A DNA stretch of 5,503 nt from Candidatus Fermentibacterota bacterium (GTDB taxonomy: Bacteria > Fermentibacterota > Fermentibacteria > Fermentibacterales > Fermentibacteraceae). A model generated the notes under the pieces. The model worked only from the letters and a program-made list of their open reading frames with translations, searched no databases and had not been told where the DNA came from. This document shows, in pieces, positions 1 through 5,503 of the stretch; the stretch's first letter is position 1; each line of letters begins with the position of its first letter. The stretch lies in NCBI GenBank assembly GCA_022703195.1, contig JAKLEF010000147.1, positions 1 to 5,503 on the forward strand, read 5' to 3'. Made by a program: the position numbers and the translations under genes.

Positions 1-2
1 TC

Positions 3-794
3 CTTCCCGTTGTCTTCCCGGGCATCCCCGTCATCGATTCGCGATCCCTGCCGCGCCGTGGAGACTATTCGCGCCTGCTGCTCCTCACCGACTCCTTCAG
101 ATCGGCCTGGATGGGATTCAGATCGGGCATCCCGGAGAGGATCGGCCATGCCGGGCAGATGAGGGACCTCCTCCTGTCGCGGCGCATAGCCCCTCCAGCC
201 GGCAGAGGGCACCACCACAGCCTCGACTTCGAGCGTCTGGCCCGCGAGGCCGGTTCCGAGCCCGCGCCGGTGGAGATACCCGGCCTCGAGCCGGGTTCGC
301 CTCCGCACATCGCGGTCTTCCCCGGAGCGGCGTTCGGACCGGCCAAGAGGTGGCACGGCTTTGCCGAGGCCGCCCGGATCGTCTCGTCCCGCACCGGGCT
401 CCCGGCGGTGTTCTACGGCAGCGCCGGGGAGGCCCCCCTGCTCTCGGAGATCCGCAGCGCTTCGGGCGGCGGAGCCCGGACTGCGGCCGGCCTGACCTAT
501 CCGCTGTTGTGCGCGGCGCTCGCAGGCTCGCGCATAGCCATCGGCAACGATTCCGGAGGGATGCACCTCGCAGCACTGCTTGGGGTCCCGTCCGTCGTTG
601 TGTTCGGTTCGACCTCCCCGGAGTGGACGGCCCCCTCCGGAAGGAGCGTGACGACGGTGCGCGCGGCCGGATACGCATGTTCGCCCTGCTTCCGGAAACG
701 GTGCCCCGAAGGCGGCGCTCCGCCCTGCCTCGGATCGATCACGGTCGAGGCGGTTGCAAACGCCGCCTCGGCGATGCTCGGGACCGGCCCGTGA
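3..794 (+). CDS. waaF: Lipopolysaccharide heptosyltransferase, GT9 family, WaaF-like (5' partial)
   Basis: The reading frame is open from the first bases, so the true start lies upstream; 263 residues are visible, against roughly 350 in full-length WaaF. By family, the enzyme moves L-glycero-D-manno-heptose from ADP-heptose to the LPS inner core on the cytoplasmic face of the inner membrane. Visible N-terminal-half landmarks are LLLLTDSFRSA (visible residues 25-35) and the GIPERIGHAGQ segment (42-52). The C-terminal nucleotide-sugar half carries FPGAAFGPAKRW (106-117), the FYGS strand (137-140) and NDSGGMHLAALLGVPSVVVFGS (182-203), the GT9 donor-site signature. A Cys cluster C226-x2-C229-x4-C234-x7-C242 near the C-terminus matches an element I recall from many WaaF-type proteins. 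Family membership is secure. The exact acceptor (heptose I, II or another core sugar) is not, so the gene symbol is tentative. The stop codon overlaps the polA start. Confidence 0.88.
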   Translation, partial: LPVVFPGIPVIDSRSLPRRGDYSRLLLLTDSFRSAWMGFRSGIPERIGHAGQMRDLLLSRRIAPPAGRGHHHSLDFERLAREAGSEPAPVEIPGLEPGSPPHIAVFPGAAFGPAKRWHGFAEAARIVSSRTGLPAVFYGSAGEAPLLSEIRSASGGGARTAAGLTYPLLCAALAGSRIAIGNDSGGMHLAALLGVPSVVVFGSTSPEWTAPSGRSVTTVRAAGYACSPCFRKRCPEGGAPPCLGSITVEAVANAASAMLGTGP

Positions 795-3349
795 GGCTCC
801 TCCTGGTCGACAGCATGGGCATGCTCTACCGGGGCCACTTCGCCATGTCGCGCAATCCTCTGCGGGCTCCCGACGGGATGGTGACGAGCGGGCTCCACCA
901 TCTCCTGACCGAGACGATCACGCTGCTCGCCCGGCTCTCGCCGGATGCCGCCGCCGCCGCCTTCGACTCTCACGAACCGGGCTTCAGGAACGAGCTATTC
1001 CCGGAGTACAAGGCCAACCGCCCCGAAACCCCACCGGAGCTGGTCGACCAGGCGCTGGCGGCTCCCGCCCTCCTGCGGGCCCTGGGCATCAGCACGCTCG
1101 AGGAACCCGGCTGGGAGGCCGACGACCTCATCGCATCGGCAGCAAGGGGCGCGGAGGCCTCAGGCTGGGAAGTGATCGTGCTCTCGGCCGACAAGGACCT
1201 TCTCCAGCTCGTTTCCGACAGGGTGTCGGTCATCAGGCCGGGGCGCCCCGGGAAGCCCCAGGAGACCGTCGGGCCCGACCGGGTCGAGGAGGTCGCCGGT
1301 GCTCCGCCGGCGCGCATCGCCGACCTCCTGGCCCTCGCGGGGGACTCCTCCGACAACGTGCCCGGAGCCAGGGGTGTGGGGCCGAAGACCGCGTCCGCGC
1401 TGGTGCGGGAATTCGGCTCGATCGATGACATCTACGCGCATCTGGATTCAGTGGAGCCCGTGTCGCTGAGACGGAAGCTCCTCGAATCGAGGGACTCGGT
1501 GGCGATGAGCCTGGAACTGGTCAGGCTCAGATACGACGCCCCGGGCACCGGTGACCCCTCCTCGTTCCTGCTGCGCCCGCCGGGTTCGGAATCGGCCCAT
1601 GTCCTGGAACGCTTCGGCATGAGGGCGCTGGCGGCGAAGCTCGGGCTGCGTCCCGCGCCGGGAGAGCCTTCCCCGACCTCCCCGGAAGGGGAGGAGCCGC
1701 GGGTTGAACCCTCCCGTGACGCCGCCGGGCTCATCCGCCTCCTCTCGGAGGGATCGACCCCCTTCCTGGAGCTCTCCCCGGCGCCGTCCATCCACAGCGC
1801 GCCTGACGAGATCGCGGTCTCGGGCGGCGGGGAGGGGGAGGACTGGTTCTTCGAGACGGCCGGGGAGGAGGCGCCACCCGCCGGGATCGCCGAGATACTG
1901 GGCTCGGGGCGCTTCCTATGCCGCGACTCCAAGAGCTTCCTGCACGCGGCATGGAGCATGGGGGCCCGCCCGGAACCCCCCGCCGGCGACCTCGGACTTG
2001 CCGCCTACGTCCTCGATCCCGGATCACCCGGAGGCCCCGCCGACAGGCAAGCCCGGGCTTCCTGCACCTCGGCGCGCCTCGGCCTCCGGGCCCTCAGGGC
2101 CCTGGAGGGCCGGATCGCCGGCGATCCATCCCTGGAGGGCATCTACCGCGGCCTGGAGCTCCCGCTCTCGGCCGTGCTCGCGGGGATGGAGCGGCGGGGA
2201 GTCTCCCTGGACACGGAGAACCTCGCGGAGATGAGGAAGGGCCTGCTCTCGGAACTCGAAGGGATCGAGGCGGAAGCCTCGGAGCTCATCGGCACCCGGG
2301 TCAACCTGCGGAGCCCCGCCCAGATATCGGCCATCCTCTTCGACAGGCTGGGCCTCCCCAGGCTGGGGAAGACCGGCAGGGGAGCGGACTCCTCGGACGG
2401 CACGGTGCTCCAGAACCTTGCAGGAGCGCATCCCTTCGTGGGTATCGTTTCGGAGCACAGGGAGGTTTCAAAGCTCCTCTCGACATACGTCGACAGGCTG
2501 CCGTCGTTCGTCTCGCCCGACACCGGGCTGGTGCACACATCCTTCAACCAGGCCGTCACGGCCACCGGGAGGCTGAGCTCCAGCGACCCGAACCTGCAGA
2601 ACATCCCGATCCGCACCGAGAGGGGGAGGGCCCTCAGGAAGTGCTTCAGGGCCCCCGGGCGCGGGGACGTGCTCGTGAGTGCGGACTATTCGCAGATCGA
2701 ACTCAGGGTCCTGGCCCACCTGGCCGGCGAAGGGCGGCTGAGGCAGGCCTACATGGAGGATGCCGACATCCATGCCATGACCGCCATGGCCGTTTTCGGC
2801 TCGTCCGGTCCCGAGCAGAGGCGCAGGGCGAAGGAGGTCAACTTCTCGATAGTCTACGGCGTCAGCGCCCAGGGGCTGGCGCAGAGGCTGGGCCTGGACA
2901 GGTCCTCGGCGGCGGTGATAATCAACCGGTACTTCGACGCCTATCCGGAGATCGACTCGTTCCTCAGGGCCTGCATATCCGCGGCGGAGTCGACGGGGGA
3001 GACGAGGACGATACTCGGCAGGAGGAGGTCGTTCGCCGGACTGGCGGCTGCGAAGGGCACTGCCAGGAAGGCCATGGAGAGGATGGCGGTGAACACCACC
3101 GTCCAGGGTTCGGCTGCCGATTTGATGAAGCTGGCCATGCTCCGGGCCGCGAAGCGCCTCGCGGACGAGGTGCCGGGGTCGGGGCTGGTCCTGCAGGTCC
3201 ACGACGAGATGGTGGCATCCTGCCCCGGGGACCTGGCTGGCAGGGTTTCCCAGATCCTGAAGGAGTCCATGGAGGGCGCCATGGATCTCGAGGTGCCTCT
3301 CAGGGCCGAGACGGGCTGGGGTTCAGACTGGCTGGCCGCCCATGCCTGA
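791..3349 (+). CDS. polA: DNA polymerase I, proofreading domain degenerate
   Basis: This 852-aa family A polymerase would fill gaps and remove RNA primers in replication and excision repair. Residues 1 to about 290 form the 5'-3' flap nuclease: acidic residues D7, D59, E110-D112, D134/D136 and D185/D188, arch segment FPEYKANRP (70-78), and a helix-hairpin-helix around GVGPKTA (195-201). Residues about 310-440 occupy the 3'-5' exonuclease position but lack its DxE, NxxxD and YxxxD motifs. The polymerase domain has TGRLSSSDPNLQNIPIR (592-608), motif A DYSQIELR (catalytic D632), O-helix R677/K681/F685/Y689, VQGSAADL (771-778) and motif C QVHDE (D805, E806). F685 is the residue that discriminates against dideoxynucleotides in relatives. 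GTG 791 is chosen because it gives the canonical short N-terminus MRLLLVD; an upstream ATG at 350 would only add translation of the GT9 gene in the wrong frame. No strong Shine-Dalgarno is visible, and the GTGA overlap suggests translational coupling. Confidence 0.97.
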   Translation: MRLLLVDSMGMLYRGHFAMSRNPLRAPDGMVTSGLHHLLTETITLLARLSPDAAAAAFDSHEPGFRNELFPEYKANRPETPPELVDQALAAPALLRALGISTLEEPGWEADDLIASAARGAEASGWEVIVLSADKDLLQLVSDRVSVIRPGRPGKPQETVGPDRVEEVAGAPPARIADLLALAGDSSDNVPGARGVGPKTASALVREFGSIDDIYAHLDSVEPVSLRRKLLESRDSVAMSLELVRLRYDAPGTGDPSSFLLRPPGSESAHVLERFGMRALAAKLGLRPAPGEPSPTSPEGEEPRVEPSRDAAGLIRLLSEGSTPFLELSPAPSIHSAPDEIAVSGGGEGEDWFFETAGEEAPPAGIAEILGSGRFLCRDSKSFLHAAWSMGARPEPPAGDLGLAAYVLDPGSPGGPADRQARASCTSARLGLRALRALEGRIAGDPSLEGIYRGLELPLSAVLAGMERRGVSLDTENLAEMRKGLLSELEGIEAEASELIGTRVNLRSPAQISAILFDRLGLPRLGKTGRGADSSDGTVLQNLAGAHPFVGIVSEHREVSKLLSTYVDRLPSFVSPDTGLVHTSFNQAVTATGRLSSSDPNLQNIPIRTERGRALRKCFRAPGRGDVLVSADYSQIELRVLAHLAGEGRLRQAYMEDADIHAMTAMAVFGSSGPEQRRRAKEVNFSIVYGVSAQGLAQRLGLDRSSAAVIINRYFDAYPEIDSFLRACISAAESTGETRTILGRRRSFAGLAAAKGTARKAMERMAVNTTVQGSAADLMKLAMLRAAKRLADEVPGSGLVLQVHDEMVASCPGDLAGRVSQILKESMEGAMDLEVPLRAETGWGSDWLAAHA

Positions 3350-4685
3350 GGTTGTGAAGACGACGACCCGTCTCCTGCCGCTGCTTTCGGCGCTCGCATT
3401 CCTCTGCGCTTGCGGAGGGGAGCCGGAGGGACCCAGCGTGGTGCTGGTCGTGATCGACACCTTCCGGGCCGATCACGTCTCCTCCCTCGGGTACGGGCGG
3501 CCCACGACCCCCGTCCTGGACAGTCTGGCGATGTCCGGCGCCTCCTGGACGGAGTTCCGTGCCCAGACCTCCTGGACCCTCCCCGCATTCGCCTCGATAC
3601 TCACCGGCCTCACCCCGCGAGAGCACATGGCCGGGCGCAGGGACGGGGTCTTCTACGGGCTCGATCCGGCCATTCCGACCATCCAGCGCATCTTCGGCGG
3701 CGCGGGCTACTCCACCGCCGCCTTCTTCAACGTGATATTCCTGGACGAGGACTTCGGGTTCCACGTGGGTTTCGACACTTTCGACTGTGCCGGACTCAGC
3801 GACCGCATGTCGCAGAGGGGGGCGGGCGAGACGGTGGACCTCTTCCTGTCCTGGCTGGACGGGGCCGGAGGCGACCGCCCCTTCTTCGCCGTCGTCCACT
3901 TCTACGACCCGCACATGCCCTACGATCCCCCCGCGCCCTACTCGGGTATGTTCACCGATCCTGCCTACCAGGGGCCCTGCGATTCGGCCTGGGGTACCGT
4001 TCCGCAGCTCCTGGCTGTCAACGGGGGGGTCGACACCCTGCCCGCCGACGGGCTCTTCAATCTCATGGCCCTGTACGACGGGGAGATAGCCTATTCCGAC
4101 GCCCAGCTCGGGAGGCTGCTGGCCGGTCTGAGGGAGAGGGGGCTCGCCGGGAGCACTGTCGTTGCAGTGACCGGCGACCATGGCGAGGAATTCCTCGAGC
4201 ACGGGTGCATCGAACACGGGGTGAGCCTCTACGACGAATCCGTCCGCGTCCCGCTGGTGATCTCCGGTCCCGGGGTGCGGCCCGGATCGTCGGCCGCCCC
4301 GGCGTCGCAGGTGGACATCCTTCCGACCCTTGCCGCGCTGTGCGGGCTGGAATCGCCTCCGGGGCGCCAGGGACTGGACCTGTTCGCCGCCGGGGGAGAG
4401 CCGCCCGACAGGCGGGTGTTCGCCAGCGGAGTGCTCTGGAGGGATGCCGATCTCGCATCGTGCACGGCCTCCGGGAGAAAGGTCATATTCGACACCGGGT
4501 CCGGCGGCTCCGAGACCTTCGACCTGATGTCCGACCCCGGCGAGCTCTCCCCGCTCGATGCCGATTCGCTGCTGCTCTCGGAGGCGCAGACCTACTGGGC
4601 GACACCGGCAGCCGGGGCGCCGGCGGTCGTGGATTTCGCCGAGACCGTGGGAAGGACCCTCCGCGATCTCGGCTACATAAGGTGA
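3342..4685 (+). CDS. Sulfatase-superfamily lipoprotein with Thr at the nucleophile position
   Basis: The 447-aa protein begins with a lipoprotein signal: basic residues K6 and R10, a hydrophobic run 11-21, and lipobox L21-C-A-C24. It is therefore probably anchored in the envelope, facing the periplasm or the outside. The sulfatase/alkaline phosphatase fold follows: first metal-binding strand VVLVVIDTFRADH (33-45, ligand D39), nucleophile loop TSWTLPAFASILTG (76-89), FYDPHMPY (187-194), YDGEIAY (245-251), TGDHGEEFLEHG (277-288, ligands D279 and H280), EHGVSLYDESVRVPLVISGP (291-310) and a sulfatase-type tail ETFDLMSDPGE (391-401). The formylglycine signature CxPxR reads T79-L-P-A-F83, so a classical sulfatase activity is doubtful. 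A Thr nucleophile is known in phospho-transferring relatives such as LtaS and EptA, which makes a phosphodiesterase or phosphotransferase role possible. The substrate is unknown. The start is uncertain: ATG 3342 overlaps polA by 8 bases, while in-frame GTG 3354 would give a typical MKTTTR signal start. Confidence 0.9.
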   Translation: MPEVVKTTTRLLPLLSALAFLCACGGEPEGPSVVLVVIDTFRADHVSSLGYGRPTTPVLDSLAMSGASWTEFRAQTSWTLPAFASILTGLTPREHMAGRRDGVFYGLDPAIPTIQRIFGGAGYSTAAFFNVIFLDEDFGFHVGFDTFDCAGLSDRMSQRGAGETVDLFLSWLDGAGGDRPFFAVVHFYDPHMPYDPPAPYSGMFTDPAYQGPCDSAWGTVPQLLAVNGGVDTLPADGLFNLMALYDGEIAYSDAQLGRLLAGLRERGLAGSTVVAVTGDHGEEFLEHGCIEHGVSLYDESVRVPLVISGPGVRPGSSAAPASQVDILPTLAALCGLESPPGRQGLDLFAAGGEPPDRRVFASGVLWRDADLASCTASGRKVIFDTGSGGSETFDLMSDPGELSPLDADSLLLSEAQTYWATPAAGAPAVVDFAETVGRTLRDLGYIR

Positions 4686-4702
4686 GTCCGGTCCCCGGAG
4701 TC

Positions 4703-4707
4703 GGGAG
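4703..4707 (+). promoter_or_regulatory. Shine-Dalgarno sequence for the TTG-started ORF
   Basis: GGGAG ends six bases before TTG 4714. This supports a TTG start: the frame has a TAA stop at 4678-4680 and no ATG or GTG between that stop and the TTG. It is the clearest ribosome binding site in the window, since the two preceding genes instead overlap their upstream neighbours. Confidence 0.6.
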
Positions 4708-4713
4708 CCTGCC

Positions 4714-5503
4714 TTGAGCGACACCGGTCATGCATACCAGATCAGGATCCTCGAGAGGAGGGACCTTCTCGACTTCCTCTCCGGACATCTCCTCGGCTTC
4801 GCTCTGGACGACTTCTTCGACGGGGCCTACCTGGGAGCGTTCGACGAGTCGGGGGAACCCGCGGGCTTCATCTTCACGGGACACGAACGCGAGGAGGGGG
4901 AGGTCCTGATCGGGATACCCCACGCCGTGGGCAACCCCCCCGGAGCGAGGGAGCTCGAGGACGCCCTGGTGCGCGAAGCGGTGAGATCGGCGTTGACCAG
5001 GGCCAGGAGCGTCCTCGCGGCCGTCTATTCCGATCAGGCGCGGGATGACATGACGAGGCTGCAGGAGATCTACAGGGGCGCCGGGTTCAGATTCCTCCGC
5101 GACAGCACCATCCTGTCCCGGTCGCTCTCGGGGGTGCAGCCTCCCGGCATCGCCATGGAATCCATCGGCCTGGGGAGGACCGGACAGGCGAGGATGGCGG
5201 CCATCGCGAGGGACTGCGCCGGCAGGACCCCCTGGGCGGAGATCGATTTCGACGGCTATCTCGCGGCCTGGAGCTCGGGCGCCAGGTTCGATCCCGAGCT
5301 GTTCAGGGTCGTGATGCAGGAGGGAGAGCCGGCCGGCGTGATGATGGCCCGCCTCGACAGCCTCGACGCGAAGGAGGGCGCCTTCTACCTCTTCGCCCTG
5401 CGGCTCGTGCCCGCGTTCCCCTTCTTCGTGATCAACCTCGTGATGGGCCTCACGCCCATCCGCGCCGCCACCTTCTACTGGGTGAGCCAGGTCGGGATGT
5501 TCG
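4714..5503 (+). CDS. GNAT-like N-acetyltransferase running in frame into a TVP38/DedA-like segment (3' partial)
   Basis: 263 residues are visible before the window ends. Residues 1 to about 140 resemble a GNAT domain: the AYLGAFDESGEPAGFIF hairpin (38-54), a helix 78-100 where the acetyl-CoA loop would sit but with a poor Q/RxxGxG match (PPGARELEDAL), and the typical late element YRGAGFRFLRDS (120-131). A second GNAT-like half follows, with FDPELFRVVMQEGEPAGVMM (192-211) as its central strands. Tandem GNAT layouts are known, for example in mycothiol synthase. Where the second CoA-binding loop is expected, the sequence instead becomes a hydrophobic TVP38/TMEM64-type core from about residue 220. 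Substrate and role are unknown. The TTG start is supported by a GGGAG six bases upstream and an in-frame stop at 4678. The 28-base gap after the previous gene holds no terminator, so co-transcription is likely. The GNAT call rests on fold-like patterns and is moderate. Confidence 0.65.
   Translation, partial: MSDTGHAYQIRILERRDLLDFLSGHLLGFALDDFFDGAYLGAFDESGEPAGFIFTGHEREEGEVLIGIPHAVGNPPGARELEDALVREAVRSALTRARSVLAAVYSDQARDDMTRLQEIYRGAGFRFLRDSTILSRSLSGVQPPGIAMESIGLGRTGQARMAAIARDCAGRTPWAEIDFDGYLAAWSSGARFDPELFRVVMQEGEPAGVMMARLDSLDAKEGAFYLFALRLVPAFPFFVINLVMGLTPIRAATFYWVSQVGMF
5371..5503 (+). other. TVP38/TMEM64 (SNARE-associated, DedA-like) core segment, truncated at both ends
   Basis: From about residue 220 of the preceding ORF, EGAFYLFALRLVPAF (221-235), FFVINLVMGLTPIRAATFYW (237-256) and VSQVGMF (257-263) match the most conserved stretch of TVP38/TMEM64 membrane proteins as I know the family: the F-x-x-R-x-x-P...G re-entrant region with R230, P233 and G245. 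The normal preceding part of about 80-120 residues (first transmembrane helices and small-residue-rich re-entrant loop) is absent; GNAT-like soluble sequence stands there instead. The continuation lies beyond the window. Recognition of the segment is good. Whether it truly belongs to this gene is doubtful. Confidence 0.75.

Noticed and set aside
350..790. A longer polA product starting at ATG 350
   Set aside because: The extra residues are the GT9 gene read in another frame, show no polymerase-family similarity, and precede the canonical N-terminus MRLLLVD at GTG 791.
2049..2060. Perfect 12-base palindrome AAGCCCGGGCTT, followed by GC-rich inverted repeats near 2088-2114
   Set aside because: It lies inside the degenerate exonuclease domain of polA, has no T-run or linked operator context, and short GC palindromes are common in this composition.
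1918..3357. A 479-codon open frame on the plus strand inside polA
   Set aside because: It is the +1/-1 shadow of the polymerase domain, and its product is low-complexity Gly, Arg and Pro sequence.
4686..4713. Possible terminator in the gap before the GNAT ORF
   Set aside because: Only a short CCGG-type inverted repeat is present, with no stable stem and no T-run.
3300..4724. A 474-codon open frame on the minus strand opposite the lipoprotein gene
   Set aside because: It lies wholly opposite a convincing sulfatase-fold gene, its product is rich in Gly, Arg and Glu with no recognisable motif, and such antisense frames are expected in GC-rich coding DNA.
5341..5503. Arginine codon shift as proof of a chimeric end (AGG/AGA dominate 4714-5340; only CGC and CGG after)
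   Set aside because: Only three Arg codons follow the joint, and the GT9 gene in the same window also favours CGN, so the shift agrees with a chimera but does not prove it.

Overview
This is a GC-rich, densely coding stretch of what looks like a Gram-negative bacterial chromosome. All four genes lie on the + strand, packed almost without gaps. The evidence for an outer membrane is a heptosyltransferase-type glycosyltransferase (GT9/WaaF-like) and a predicted lipoprotein hydrolase. No host can be named from this sequence. The mix of CGN and AGG arginine codons and the divergence of the proteins suggest a lineage far from the well-studied Proteobacteria, possibly an uncultured one, but that is only an impression.

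Layout. (1) Positions 3-794: the C-terminal three quarters of a WaaF-like ADP-heptose:LPS heptosyltransferase, cut by the window start. (2) Positions 791-3349: a complete DNA polymerase I of 852 aa, starting on a GTG that overlaps the previous stop codon (GTGA). Its 5'-3' nuclease and polymerase domains are intact, and its 3'-5' proofreading domain has lost the catalytic motifs. (3) Positions 3342-4685: a 447-aa lipoprotein of the sulfatase/alkaline phosphatase superfamily, overlapping polA by 8 bases. The usual formylglycine Cys is replaced by Thr. (4) Positions 4714-5503: a TTG-started ORF with a good Shine-Dalgarno sequence, running off the window end. Residues 1 to about 217 look like a tandem GNAT acetyltransferase. 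From about residue 220 the protein becomes, without warning, the conserved core of a TVP38/TMEM64 (DedA-like) membrane protein.

The overlaps and the 28-base gap suggest one transcription unit with translational coupling. The products serve unrelated jobs (envelope sugar transfer, DNA repair and replication, envelope hydrolase or transferase, acyl transfer), so this is probably a housekeeping cluster rather than a dedicated pathway. I see no mobile element, CRISPR array, RNA gene, promoter or terminator.

The observation most worth checking is the GNAT/TVP38 joint near 5341-5376. Both domains are interrupted at the joint, so a chimeric contig end or a recent deletion or recombination is more likely than a working fusion. 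I did not find a convincing new biological system here.
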